Positions 18,301 to 26,914 are shown, counted from the stretch's first letter. The stretch is DNA of 64,000 nucleotides from Byssovorax sp. (GCA_025362495.1 JANYGI010000035.1:39236-103235); one strand, 5' to 3'. Program-made: numbers and translations. The notes: generated from the sequence alone by a model not told the origin.

Positions 18301-18911
18301 GTGCGCTTGCCGTGCGGCAGGATCGGGAACACCTTGAGCGAGACCTCGCTGCCCTTGACCCACTCGAGCAGCGCCGGATCGCGCGGACGCACGGTGTCGT
18401 CGACGATGCCTTTGAAGATGCGGGCCGCGCGCTCGCGCTCGACGATCTCGCCCTCGACGAGGTCCTTCCCCACGTAGAGCGCGAGCCGCGACACGCTGGC
18501 GTCGGGCGGGACGGGGAACACATAGCGCCCTTCGAGCGTGCGCGGCGTGGTGTTCTCGAACGTCTCCTCGACCTCGGTGCGGGCGAAGCCGTCGCGGATC
18601 ACGACGTTGACTTTGTGGGACGCGAGGCGAACGCCGGCGAGGACCGCCGTCGTCCCCGGCGCGCGTGCCGTCATCGTGCCGAGCCCACGCGGCTCGGCGA
18701 GCGTGAGCTCCGTGACGACGTCCTCGCTCCCCGCGCCGCGTGATTCGGCGACGGCGACCGACTCCGTCACGGCCGTCGCGAGCGGCTCGGCGTCGCTCGC
18801 GGGCGCGCCGCTCACGAAGGCGTGACGCCACTGAAACCCCAGCGCCCCGGCGGCAGCCGCCAGCGTGATCCCGGAGAGTGCCCATCGCCTGCGAATCGTG
18901 GTCGGTCTCAT
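15396..18911 (-). CDS. VIT-vWA-AgmX/PglI-type-TPR envelope protein
   Basis: 1171 residues. Order: an N-terminal membrane anchor or signal (RRRWALSGITLAAAAGALGF); a VIT domain about 85-215 (EVEETFENTTPRTLEGRYVF); a von Willebrand A domain about 335-520 with MIDAS string LDVSQSQS; a Gly-rich linker about 690-750; an AgmX/PglI-type module about 760-860 (FGRFRLCYENGLRSNPELAG and a Cys in VACVVRAF); TPR-like helices about 930-1050; and a C-terminal beta domain. VIT/vWA proteins are secreted or surface proteins that bind partners through metal-coordinated Ser/Asp. AgmX and PglI are gliding-linked proteins of Myxococcus. The gene lies 40 bases downstream of the LytTR regulator in the same direction, so it is probably cotranscribed with, or controlled by, that pair. 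Confidence 0.85.
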   Translation of the reverse strand: MRPTTIRRRWALSGITLAAAAGALGFQWRHAFVSGAPASDAEPLATAVTESVAVAESRGAGSEDVVTELTLAEPRGLGTMTARAPGTTAVLAGVRLASHKVNVVIRDGFARTEVEETFENTTPRTLEGRYVFPVPPDASVSRLALYVGKDLVEGEIVERERAARIFKGIVDDTVRPRDPALLEWVKGSEVSLKVFPILPHGKRTIVLAYDQVLSEASSQVRYLYPLSLGQDRAVTIDELSIDVTAADATTSLIAVRTPGYAATTAPSGPLHVAYSARAFTPAGDFVLDYERAPASGPDVSAHPAPASAAAEVGKTPVAEDGYLTMRLPIRAPAVTQARVPHDRAIVLDVSQSQSRETLAGEIAVARGLLRRLDGGERFTVLACDSACTTFPEDGLATASAATIDDAGRWLSGLAASGSSDLAGALLAAAKRLESDRAGQIVYLGDGAVSAGELTAETITARVRPAILAHAIDLRLFGAGRSLDEVVLGGLARSLGASYERVSSGEPLSHRIDAIALGLEDPLLVDPALEVPEGIHDVHPKVLPNLHAGQEILITARARAGERGQIKIKGTLGGAPYSDAKGIVWDTTAAPLPPRLWATAKIADLEGSNDEAARKEVIALSKAHRVMSRAASFLVLDNDQMFAAFGIERAGKKKSAEPDLGEVLKSLESQSGGMVGLLDSRASGARSIVSAGDPLTNDFGSADLGLSGYGGSGGTGEGIGLGSIGTLGKGAGTGAGQGFGSGHGLLGGEHRTSPPSVRMGAVTVSGALPPDVIQRIVRQNFGRFRLCYENGLRSNPELAGRVSVRFTIGLDGNVANVLNGGSDLPDGGVVACVVRAFGGVMFPAPDGGSVTVTYPILFAPGGDAPRPWLATGFVGQAPSAVNLDGSERWTTEGEAALVKLRSAVNEGETSRQRHDGLIRGLLAHGRFAEALAAAKRFAELDPDLASARELLAQTAAATGDGLLARTSLDAELEMAPTNADLHRRAARAFEAAGDERRACSHFRSLAELRGTDDDARYEALRCRARLDERDAVVAEIAAIDKPGKRVAELGKALATGPAPAYMAPAGGGDFEAKLGCTDESDRCPTVVVVTPNGKVISPWTPAARGGAVTTAGLSSGTYRTMIVGGNPGTSCEITVRALNTTRKYAVARGGAQTVAATLVTIPEQSFAGGWLR

Positions 18912-18951
18912 GCGTTCGGGGCCTGACTCCCGTGGCGTGTGATTGTTCCCG

Positions 18952-19695
18952 TCACGGATCTTCGCCGCTGCCGCGCCCGATCCCGAGAGCGCGGCGCAGC
19001 TCGCGCGCGGCCTGCCGCGAGACCTCGACCTCGTGGCCGCGATGGGTCTTCGCCACGTAGCCGCCCGAGGCCGTGGGCTCGAGGAGCGCGACATGATCCA
19101 GATTCAGTATCGCCCGGCGGTGGACGCGCAGGAAAGAGCCCCTGGGCAGGCGCGACTCCAGGGTGTTGAGCGAGAGATCGGTGAGCACCTCGCGGCCGGC
19201 GACGACGATCGTCACCAGCGCTTCGCCGAGCTCGGCGTGGGAGATCTCCGCCGGATCGAGGAGCAGCACGCCCTCGCGTGTCTCGATCGCGAGCCGGCGC
19301 TTCGAGGCCTTGTCGACGCTGACGCCGCGGCCCGCGGAGGCGCGGCGCGCCCGCTCGATCGCCAGCTTGAGGCGGCCCGCGTCGATGGGCTTGAGGAGAT
19401 AGTCGACGGCGCCGACGTCGAAGGCAGAGAGGGCGTGCTCGGCGTGCGCGGTGCAGAAGATCACGTAAGGACGCGGCTCGGGGAGGAGGCCAGTCGCCTC
19501 GAGGCCGGTGAGGCCCGGCATCTCGATGTCGAGGAGGAGCACGTCAATCTGCTCCTGGCGCAGCGCCTCGGCGACGGCGTCGCCGCGGTCACGCTCGCCG
19601 ACGATGACGACGTCGTCGATCCCGCCGAGCAAGCGGCGCAGGCGGCTTCGCGCGAGCTGCTCGTCGTCGACGATCAAGATGCGAAGAGGCGTCAT
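18952..19695 (-). CDS. LytTR-family response regulator
   Basis: 247 residues. A receiver domain (1-115) has the acidic pair in VDDEQLARSR, the phospho-acceptor Asp about 56 in LLLDIEMPG, FCTAHAEHAL, and Lys about 102 in YLLKPID. A LytTR DNA-binding domain (about 140-238) has SFLRVHRRAILNLDHV and HRGHEVEVSRQAARELRRAL. LytTR regulators bind direct repeats upstream of targets. The start overlaps the kinase stop by four bases (ATGA at 19692-19695). The cognate kinase is therefore upstream, and the VIT/vWA protein downstream is a likely target or output gene. Confidence 0.93.
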   Translation of the reverse strand: MTPLRILIVDDEQLARSRLRRLLGGIDDVVIVGERDRGDAVAEALRQEQIDVLLLDIEMPGLTGLEATGLLPEPRPYVIFCTAHAEHALSAFDVGAVDYLLKPIDAGRLKLAIERARRASAGRGVSVDKASKRRLAIETREGVLLLDPAEISHAELGEALVTIVVAGREVLTDLSLNTLESRLPRGSFLRVHRRAILNLDHVALLEPTASGGYVAKTHRGHEVEVSRQAARELRRALGIGRGSGEDP

Positions 19696-20708
19696 CGCGG
19701 GGGCTCCGGTATCCGGAGCTCGACGGTCGTGCGATCGCCATCGCCGGCGATGTAGAGGCGCGCGCGGCCGTCGTAGGCGAGGGCGAGGCGACGCTCGGCC
19801 GTGGGTAATCCATCGCTCCCGGCGCGCGGACCGCGGTAGGGGCCGGGGTTCGAGAGCCGCACGTGCAGGCCGCCGTTATCGGCGGTGATCGTCAGTCGAA
19901 CCTCGCCGCGATGGCCGGCGGAGGGGCCGTGCTTCATCGCGTTCTCGGCGATCGGGAGGAACAGCAGCGGCGGTACGGCGACGCGCAAGCACCCGTCGTC
20001 AACGACGCGCGACACCGTGAACCGCTCGGGATCGCGCATGCGGTGGAGCTCGAAGAGCGCGTCGACGAGGGCGAGCTCGCGCTCGAGCGGCCACCACTCG
20101 GCGCGCCCGCCCGCGAGCACCGCGCGCAGCATCTCGGCCAGGCGGAGCACGGCCTGCTCGGCCACCGCGCCGTCGACGCGGCACCACTCGGCGATCGCGT
20201 TGAGCGTGTTGAAGAGGAAATGCGGATCGAGGTTGGCGCGGAGCGCGAGGAGCTGCGCGCGCTCCGCCTCGCGCGCGAGCGACTCGACGCGTAGCCGCTG
20301 CGCGACGAGCTTGGCCTCGAGATCGATGTCGCGCCCGAGGCCGAAGCCGCCGACGAGGTAGAGCGCGAGCGAGATCAGGATGCTCGTCGGCGCCGTGAGG
20401 AAGCTCTGGCGCAGGTGGAGCGCGACGGGAGCCGCGACGCTGAGCGCGAGCACCACGATCGCGCCGAGCACGCCGTACGCGAGGACGCCGCCCACCGTGG
20501 GGCGATCGCGCGTGAGCAGGCGCCACGACACCGGCGCGAGCACGGCGCACGCCACGCAGAGCGAGGCGCCGATGACGAACACGCGGCGGTCCGCGTAGCG
20601 CGACTGCTCGAAGAGGAGCGGCGTCGCCAGCAGCACGATCGGCACGAGGCGGCGCGGCGCGGCGAGGGCGCGGAGCGTCTCACGGGCCGTCGTCGCGCTC
20701 GGGGACAT
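19692..20708 (-). CDS. LytS-like sensor histidine kinase
   Basis: 338 residues from ATG 20708. Four hydrophobic segments (about 21-34, 42-63, 73-96 and 108-124) form the sensor membrane part. They are followed by a His_kinase domain with the phospho-acceptor in LRANLDPHFLFNTLNAIAEW (His about 163), and by a HATPase region with FLPIAENAMKHG as N-box and GLHVRLSNPGP. This is the LytS/YehU/NatK class, which signals through LytTR regulators. No extracellular sensor domain is present, so the signal is probably sensed in the membrane. It is first in an operon with the regulator and the VIT/vWA protein. Confidence 0.92.
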   Translation of the reverse strand: MSPSATTARETLRALAAPRRLVPIVLLATPLLFEQSRYADRRVFVIGASLCVACAVLAPVSWRLLTRDRPTVGGVLAYGVLGAIVVLALSVAAPVALHLRQSFLTAPTSILISLALYLVGGFGLGRDIDLEAKLVAQRLRVESLAREAERAQLLALRANLDPHFLFNTLNAIAEWCRVDGAVAEQAVLRLAEMLRAVLAGGRAEWWPLERELALVDALFELHRMRDPERFTVSRVVDDGCLRVAVPPLLFLPIAENAMKHGPSAGHRGEVRLTITADNGGLHVRLSNPGPYRGPRAGSDGLPTAERRLALAYDGRARLYIAGDGDRTTVELRIPEPPR

Positions 20709-20845
20709 GAGCGCTGTCGTAATCCATTCGAGCGCGCTTTGCTCACCCCTGCCGCCCGCGCGCCGCAGCGACCGTTCACGCGCGGATTGCGACCGCTCGT
20801 GGTCTTCGCCGCGACGGGCCGCGCGAGGCGACACATGCTCCTCGC

Positions 20846-22303
20846 ATGGGACCTGACCTCTGGCGCGCGCGACGGCGGCTCCTCGTGCGGGCGGTGATCC
20901 TGGCGTGGACGGTGATCTTCGGGGCGACTCACGTGCTCGAGGTGGCCGTGCCGGACCGGCCCGGAAAGATCAGCCTGGATACGCGGATGCAGCTCCGCTG
21001 GCTCGCGGGCTCGATCACCGATGTCGACGTCGAATTCGCCCGGAAGACGTTCCCCGAAGGAGAGCTGTTCCTCCACGAGTTCCACGGGCTCGCGCTGGAG
21101 AACGTGGCCGAGACGACGCGCGATCCCGAGGACATCGCCGTCGCCGCGCGCGAGGTGCGCGCCATGCTGCCGAAGATCGATGTCATGCTGACCCACGCGC
21201 CGTTCAAGCAGATGGCGCGCGCGCCGGTGCGCGGCGGCGTCTGCTGGTTCGCCGGGCAGAACCTGCTCCGCGGCCGGCTCGTCGCGCTGCTCGGCAGCAG
21301 CGCAGATCCCGCGGAAGTGAAGCGCTTCCACGATGACAGCGCCATCCTCGCGCGCGCCTTCGGCGCCTCGGCGTCGGGCGTGCTGGAGGCGTATCCGGGG
21401 ATGAGCTGGCCGGTGGATAGCCTGTTCGGGTATCGGTCGCTCCAGATCCACGACAGGCTCTATGACACGAAATTGTTCACCACGTTCGAGCGCTTCAAGC
21501 AGACGATGCGCCGGTATCAAGATCGCGCGACGGGGCTGATGCCTTCGTACGTGTACCTCGACGGGCGGCCGCGCGACGTGCCCCGGGGCTGCGCGCTGAG
21601 CTGGTCACTCGCCGTGTTACCGGATCTCGATCCGGCGTACGCCGCCGAGCAGTGGGCGGCCTACCGACGCGGGTTCGCCCGTTGCAGCGGGGGTCTTTGC
21701 CTCTTTCGCGAGTACCCGGCCGGCCTCTCCCGCGGGCCGGACTCCGACTCGGGGCCGATCGTGGGTGGGCTCGGGATGAGCGCCTCGGCGTTCGCGCTCG
21801 CCGCCGCGCGGGCGACAGGCGACCTGGATACGGCCGAGTCGCTCCGTCGCACCGGAGAGCTGCTGGGGATGCCGGCGCTCTCGTGGTGGGGAAAGCGCTA
21901 TCTCGGAGGGCGAATCGCGATGTTCGACGTGCTCTCGCTCTGGACGCGCACCGTGCCCACGCCGGCGGCGGCGACGACCGCAGGATCGGTGGCGTGGACT
22001 CCCGTGCTCGTGCTCTCGGCCCTGTGGTGCGGTCTCGCGGCGCTGGCTCTCCGGGCCTTCCGGCGGGCGAGGGCCGGAGCGCGCGGCGCCGAGGCCCGGT
22101 CGAGCTGGGAGCATGGCCTCTTCATCGCCGCGGCGCTGGCGGTTGGCCTTCACCTGATCTGGCCGGCGTTCGTGGGTGCGTTGCTGATGATCACCTTGAG
22201 CCTGCTCGATCTCGTGAGTCGGCGTGACGTCGCCCGCGCGCCGACGAGGGCTGGTCCGCGCTCCGTGAGTCTCGAACACCGTATCGCCGAGGAGATGCCC
22301 TGA
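20846..22303 (+). CDS. Membrane-anchored alpha/alpha-toroid-like protein (linalool dehydratase-like candidate)
   Basis: 485 residues. There is one N-terminal membrane segment (RRLLVRAVILAWTVIFGATH) and at least two C-terminal ones (LVLSALWCGLAALALRAF, FIAAALAVGLHLIWPAF). The middle 300 residues look like an (alpha/alpha)6 helical barrel: LEAYPGMSWPVDSLFGYRSL, ATGLMPSYVYLDGRPRD, GLGMSASAFALAAARATGD. The pattern of a Pro-Gly-x-x-Trp/Cys-x-x-Asp helix start recalls linalool dehydratase/isomerase-type domains, but I cannot confirm catalytic residues. The stop overlaps the next start by one base (TGATG), so it is coupled to the radical SAM gene and probably shares its pathway. Confidence 0.55.
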   Translation: MGPDLWRARRRLLVRAVILAWTVIFGATHVLEVAVPDRPGKISLDTRMQLRWLAGSITDVDVEFARKTFPEGELFLHEFHGLALENVAETTRDPEDIAVAAREVRAMLPKIDVMLTHAPFKQMARAPVRGGVCWFAGQNLLRGRLVALLGSSADPAEVKRFHDDSAILARAFGASASGVLEAYPGMSWPVDSLFGYRSLQIHDRLYDTKLFTTFERFKQTMRRYQDRATGLMPSYVYLDGRPRDVPRGCALSWSLAVLPDLDPAYAAEQWAAYRRGFARCSGGLCLFREYPAGLSRGPDSDSGPIVGGLGMSASAFALAAARATGDLDTAESLRRTGELLGMPALSWWGKRYLGGRIAMFDVLSLWTRTVPTPAAATTAGSVAWTPVLVLSALWCGLAALALRAFRRARAGARGAEARSSWEHGLFIAAALAVGLHLIWPAFVGALLMITLSLLDLVSRRDVARAPTRAGPRSVSLEHRIAEEMP

Positions 22304-23715
22304 TGAAACTGAGAATCGTCGTCAACTATGCTCCGCGCTATCGCCGGGGGCACGCGTTTCACTTCGTCCCGCCGGTGACGGGGATCCACCTCGCGGCGAT
22401 CACGCCGGCCGGGCACGAGGTCGAGGTGATCCACGAGCAGGTGCGGCAGGTACCGGTGGACGCTGCGCCCGATCTCGTGGCGCTCTCGTTCTTCTCGGGG
22501 TTCGCGCGCAACGCCTACTCCATCGCCGATCGCTACCGCGCGCTCGGCGTGCCGGTGGTCGCGGGTGGCCCGCACGTGTCGTACTGGGTGGAAGAGGCCT
22601 TGCAGCACGTCGACGCGGTCGTGATCGGCGAGGCGGAGAGCGTGTGGCCCGAGGTGCTGCGCGACTTCGAGCGAGGCACGCCGAAGCGGGTCTATCGCGG
22701 CGTCGCGTCGGAGCTGACGGGGCTGCCCACGCCTCGCTACGATCTGCTGGAGAATCGCTTCCTCGTGCCCCGGGTGCTCCAGGCGACGCGGGGGTGCCCG
22801 TTCACCTGCAGCTTTTGCAGCGTTCCTGATCTCAACCCCGGCTTCCGCGTGCGACCCGTGGACGATGTGATCCGCGACCTCGAGAGCAGCCATTTCCCGC
22901 TGCCGTGGCAGGAGAAGGTGGCCTGGTTCTGGGACGACAACCTGCTGGTGCAGCGGCGCTGGGCGAAGGAGCTGCTCACCGCCATGACGGGCCTGAATCG
23001 TCAATGGTTGACGCAGGCGTCAATCGATATCGTCAAAGATCGCGAGCTGCTCGATCTCATGGAAAAATCGGGCTGCATCGGGATCTTCCTGGGCATCGAG
23101 AGCCTGGACGACGCGGACCTGAAGAGCGTCGGCAAGCGCCAGAACCGGGCCGCCGAGTACAGCGAGGCGATAGCGCGGCTCCACGATCGCGGGATCTGCG
23201 TGATGGCCGGGTTCATCTCGGGGTTCGACGATCAAGATCCGGCGATGATCGTGGGCACCGCCGATCGGCTCAACGCGATCGGGATCGACGTGCCATTCCT
23301 GAGCATCCTGACGCCCTTCCGCGGGACTCCGCTCTACGATGAGCAGCTCCGGGACGGGAGGATCCTCGCCGATCGCGACTGGCCTCATTACAACGGATAC
23401 AACGTGGCATTTCGTCCGGCGAAGATGTCGCCCGAGCAGCTGCTCCGCGCCCACCGGGAGATGTGGAATCGGGCGTTCTCGCCGTCGTCGGTGCTCTCGC
23501 GGCTGGCGCGCGGCGCGAGGCAGCTCAGCCCGGGAGGGATGATGCTGTCGGCGGCGATGAATGGCTTCTACGGGCTGAAGCAGCTCACGGGCAACCCGCC
23601 GGCCGAGGCGGCGACGCCGGGCGCGGAGTCGATAGCGCACCCCGATCCCGCCGCGCCGCCCGAGCGGCTGGCGCGCCTCCGAAAGAGCCGGGACGCGACC
23701 GAGGTGGCCGCGTGA
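22303..23715 (+). CDS. B12-binding-domain radical SAM protein
   Basis: 470 residues. An N-terminal Rossmann-like cobalamin-binding domain (about 1-140) has VALSFFSGFARNAYSIADRY, VVAGGPHVSYW and VVIGEAESVWPEVLRD. The radical SAM core follows with ATRGCPFTCSFCSVPDL, Cys at about 165, 169 and 172. The C-terminus is Ala/Pro/Arg-rich and disordered. The classic DxHxxG cobalamin motif is not obvious, as in many members. Such enzymes do methylations, ring contractions or hopanoid-type modifications. With a toroid-like membrane protein directly upstream, lipid or isoprenoid modification is a reasonable but unproven idea. Tail-to-tail with DUF1552 with no spacer (TGATCA). Confidence 0.88.
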   Translation: MKLRIVVNYAPRYRRGHAFHFVPPVTGIHLAAITPAGHEVEVIHEQVRQVPVDAAPDLVALSFFSGFARNAYSIADRYRALGVPVVAGGPHVSYWVEEALQHVDAVVIGEAESVWPEVLRDFERGTPKRVYRGVASELTGLPTPRYDLLENRFLVPRVLQATRGCPFTCSFCSVPDLNPGFRVRPVDDVIRDLESSHFPLPWQEKVAWFWDDNLLVQRRWAKELLTAMTGLNRQWLTQASIDIVKDRELLDLMEKSGCIGIFLGIESLDDADLKSVGKRQNRAAEYSEAIARLHDRGICVMAGFISGFDDQDPAMIVGTADRLNAIGIDVPFLSILTPFRGTPLYDEQLRDGRILADRDWPHYNGYNVAFRPAKMSPEQLLRAHREMWNRAFSPSSVLSRLARGARQLSPGGMMLSAAMNGFYGLKQLTGNPPAEAATPGAESIAHPDPAAPPERLARLRKSRDATEVAA

Positions 23716-25062
23716 TCAGGCCGTGAGGGCCTTGCAAGGCGTGTTGGAGTAGCCCTGGTCTGCGCCGACCTCGGTGGCCGTGGGATCGATCGTCTTCAGG
23801 ACCGAGAGCAGCACGTCGGTGGTATTCTCGTCCGAGTCCGAGCGGTAGTGGACGCCGGGGTACACGAGGTCTCCGCCGCCGCGACCGGCGACGATGACCG
23901 GTTGATCGAAGCAGGAGTGCGTCAGGCCCTCGGCGGCGTCGCTGCCGAGGTAGACCACGGAGTTATCGAGGATGTTGCCAGGGCCCTCGGGCATCGACTT
24001 GAGCTTTTCGAGCAGGTAGGCATAACAGCCCATGTTGAAGACGACAGCCTGGTGGACGAGCTCTTGCTGGTTGGCGTCGTGGGTCAGGCCGTGCTCTTCG
24101 ACGGTGGCGCCCGTCATCCAGTAGACGGTCCCACCGACGCTCCCGCTCTGCTGCAAGCTCACCACGCGGGTGAGATCGCAGGCGAAGGCGACGGCGATGA
24201 TGTCGGCCATGGCCTTGGAGACAGCGAGGAGCGGCTCGTCTCCGTTGATGTCTTTGTTGTTCTCGACCGGCTGGCCAGGCTTCATGCACACCGGCGGAAT
24301 GGCCAGGATCTGCTTCTGGAGAAGGTAGATGCTCTCCATGTGGGCTTCGAGGCGCATCTTGTCGCTGGCGCCGACGCGCATCTGGAGGCGCTTGGCGTCT
24401 TCCCGCACGGCGTCGAGGGCGGTGACCCGGAGCTTGGTCGAGTGATCGTCCTTGGGGACGAACGACCCGAAGAGCTTGGCGAACGCCACCTGCGGGTTGT
24501 ACTCCGACGGTAGCGGCTGGTCAGGCCCCTTGTGAGCGAGGTATTGCAGCGTCGGCCCCTCGCCGGTGGTGACGCGCTTGGAGACGCCGAGCTGGAGCGA
24601 GGGCAGGTATGTGGGGCTCTTCTTGGCGATCGCCGTCGCGGCGACCTGGTCAATCGAGGGGCCGCCGAACTTGGACGAGTAGTTGGAGTTGCCCGGATCG
24701 AGCGCGATGAACGGATATCCCGAGAACGCGCCGGCCACGCCGTCGTGGTGGCCGCGGCGCCCGTAACCGGCCTTGTTGTTGAAGCCGGTGAGGACAGAGC
24801 AGTAGTCCTTCACCTTGGCGAGCGGCGCGAGCTCTTCGGTGAGCTCGTAGCCCGCGCCCTGGATCTTCGGGACCCAGCGATCGAGGCGGACGCCGTTGCC
24901 GAAGAACCACGTCACCAGGCGTCGCGGCAGCGGGGTGCCGTCGGCGAAGGCGGTGCCGTGAGAGCCGAGCATGGCCTCCAGCGTGGGCAGCCCGAGGGCG
25001 ACGGCGCTCCCGGCGAGCATTCCCCGGAGCATGGTGCGGCGATTCAATATCAGCTTGGCCAT
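23716..25062 (-). CDS. DUF1552 protein with Tat signal
   Basis: 448 residues. The N-terminus NRRTMLRGMLAGSAVALGLP is a twin-arginine-type export signal. The body matches DUF1552: RRLVTWFFGNGVRLDRWVP, NNKAGYGRRGHHDGVAG, GPSIDQVAATAIAKKSPTY, LLAVSKAMADIIAVAFACD, and a sulfatase-like tail with NSVVYLGSDAAEG. DUF1552 proteins are nearly always paired with DUF1592 proteins, in planctomycetes and myxobacteria, and their function is unknown. Here the partner lies immediately upstream with a 4-base spacer. GGAG inside the partner's end serves as ribosome site. Confidence 0.92.
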   Translation of the reverse strand: MAKLILNRRTMLRGMLAGSAVALGLPTLEAMLGSHGTAFADGTPLPRRLVTWFFGNGVRLDRWVPKIQGAGYELTEELAPLAKVKDYCSVLTGFNNKAGYGRRGHHDGVAGAFSGYPFIALDPGNSNYSSKFGGPSIDQVAATAIAKKSPTYLPSLQLGVSKRVTTGEGPTLQYLAHKGPDQPLPSEYNPQVAFAKLFGSFVPKDDHSTKLRVTALDAVREDAKRLQMRVGASDKMRLEAHMESIYLLQKQILAIPPVCMKPGQPVENNKDINGDEPLLAVSKAMADIIAVAFACDLTRVVSLQQSGSVGGTVYWMTGATVEEHGLTHDANQQELVHQAVVFNMGCYAYLLEKLKSMPEGPGNILDNSVVYLGSDAAEGLTHSCFDQPVIVAGRGGGDLVYPGVHYRSDSDENTTDVLLSVLKTIDPTATEVGADQGYSNTPCKALTA

Positions 25063-25066
25063 GGGA

Positions 25067-26737
25067 TTACTCCACCACTCCGACGAGGCGGAAAGCGTCG
25101 CTCGCGACCAGCTCCACCATGAGGTCTTGCAGGTGATACCCCGAGTCGGTGAAGCTCTGATCGAGCTCCTTCAACACGGGCTCTTCGCCGGGCGTATCGA
25201 TGTGGCCGGTCGCGCCGCGGAAGATGTTGCGGACCATGCAGCTCGTGACGCCCTGCTGATCGCGGAGGAGCGTGCCCAGGCTCTTCGCGCCGTCGAAGGC
25301 GCCGATCCCGGCCGCGTCGGTCTTGGGATCGATCGTCTCGCCGTTCTCGGTGGTGCGGAAGGCGCCGATCCCGTCGTAGTTCTCGAGGCCAAAGCCGATG
25401 AGGTCCATCGCTTGATGGCAGGATTTGCAGGCCGGGGCCGTCTGGTGGACGGAGAGCTTCTCGCGCGCCGTCTTGGCGTTGGGATCCGTCGGTAGCACGG
25501 TGTTGACGTTGGCCGGTGGGGCCGGGATCGCCTGGCAGAGGAGGCGCTCGCGCACGAATTTGCCGCGCAGCGTGGGCGACGAGATCGCCGCGTGAGAGAA
25601 GAGCGAGAGGAAGCTCGCCTGTCCGAGGAGGCCGCCGCGCTTCTGCTCCTCGGGGAGCTGCACCTTGATGAACCCGGAGCCGTCGCCCGCCGGCTTCGGC
25701 AGCCCGTAGAGCTCGGCGAGATCGCCGTTGACGAAGGTGTAGTCCGCGTCGAGCACGTCGCGGTAATCGCCGTTCTGGTCCCAGACGATGTCGTCAATCA
25801 GGTGCAGAGTCTCTTCGCGCATCGCCTGGGCGAGCTTGGGCGTGAAGAGCGGGAAGGCACTGGCATCCTTCACGACGGAGTCGAGATCGCGGAGGCGGAG
25901 GAACTCGCCGTAGAAGCTGTCGAGGGCGGCGCGCGCCTCGGGCTTCGCGAGGAGCGCCTTGGCGGCCGCGCGGGCGCCGGCGGCGTCGTTCAGCGTGCCT
26001 TTCTCGGCGGCGTCGAGGAGGGCGGGGCTCGGCGTCGAGCCGACGAGGAAGAACGACATGCGCGACGCGAGCTCGTAGCCGTCGAGCCGGCGGAGCGTGG
26101 GCCGCGCCGGATCGACGCCGCCAATCTCCACCTGGTAAAGGAAGCTCGGCGACTCGAGGAAGGCCAGGATCGCGTACTCGATACCGCTGTTGAAATCGCC
26201 GAGCTCCGTCGAGGCCGTCTCGGCGACTCCGGCGTAGCGATCGATCTCCTCGGGATCGAGGGGACGACGAAAGGCGAGGCGCCCGAAGGTCTTCGCGAAG
26301 TCTTTGCGGCAGGCGGTGGCGTCGGCCGGCGCCATCGGATCGCAGCTCAGGAAGGTGGCAATCCGCGCGGTGTCGCCCATGGCGGCCGTGGCGACGGCGC
26401 GGGCCGAGTCTTCGTATTTGGTGACGGCGTCGTCGCTGACGCCGAGCTGCGCCGAGCCGATGGCGTCGAAGCCGTTGAGCGACGAGTCGGCCGGGGGATC
26501 GGCGGCGGCCGCGGCGGCGTCGCCCAGGAGATCGCGCACCGAGCTGCGGTACTGCCGCGCGAGGAGCCGGCGGAGCGAGGGCGCCGGCGGCTTGAAGCCC
26601 TGTGGCTCGACCGGCGGCATCTCCGGCCCGCTCGTCTTGCCGCTGCCCGGCGGATCGCCGAGCGTGCCCGTGGCGCACGCCGAGAGCGCCGCCGCGGCGA
26701 CGGCTGCTCCCCAGAGATACTTGTCGCGAGTGGCCAT
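25067..26737 (-). CDS. DUF1592-family lipoprotein with CxxCH motif
   Basis: 556 residues from ATG 26737 with GGAG upstream. The lipobox AALSACATG near residue 20 gives a lipid-anchored protein. The multi-domain family pattern is visible in order: LRRLLARQYRSSVRDLLGD (DUF1587), RRPLDPEEIDRYAGVAE, YELASRMSFFLVGSTPSPAL (DUF1592), RGGLLGQASFLSLFSHA (DUF1588), and ACKSCHQAMDLIGFGLENYD near residue 430, a c-type-haem-like CxxCH, leading into the DUF1585 end. Family members are associated with cytochrome-like domains, but the role is unknown. It is upstream of and coupled to the DUF1552 gene. Confidence 0.9.
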   Translation of the reverse strand: MATRDKYLWGAAVAAAALSACATGTLGDPPGSGKTSGPEMPPVEPQGFKPPAPSLRRLLARQYRSSVRDLLGDAAAAAADPPADSSLNGFDAIGSAQLGVSDDAVTKYEDSARAVATAAMGDTARIATFLSCDPMAPADATACRKDFAKTFGRLAFRRPLDPEEIDRYAGVAETASTELGDFNSGIEYAILAFLESPSFLYQVEIGGVDPARPTLRRLDGYELASRMSFFLVGSTPSPALLDAAEKGTLNDAAGARAAAKALLAKPEARAALDSFYGEFLRLRDLDSVVKDASAFPLFTPKLAQAMREETLHLIDDIVWDQNGDYRDVLDADYTFVNGDLAELYGLPKPAGDGSGFIKVQLPEEQKRGGLLGQASFLSLFSHAAISSPTLRGKFVRERLLCQAIPAPPANVNTVLPTDPNAKTAREKLSVHQTAPACKSCHQAMDLIGFGLENYDGIGAFRTTENGETIDPKTDAAGIGAFDGAKSLGTLLRDQQGVTSCMVRNIFRGATGHIDTPGEEPVLKELDQSFTDSGYHLQDLMVELVASDAFRLVGVVE

Positions 26738-26914
26738 GACCTTGTTCTCCGGTGCCTGGACAGTCAGGGCTATCACCCACCGTCGTGGGAAAGCAACCCT
26801 GTTCCGGGGCGCAGAGCGGCATGATCCAGCGATGATGGATGTTTCCCCGAATGGCGTACTCGGCGCCTGGAGAGATCGAGTCGCGACGGATGTTTCAGTC
26901 GCTGACGCGGGATA

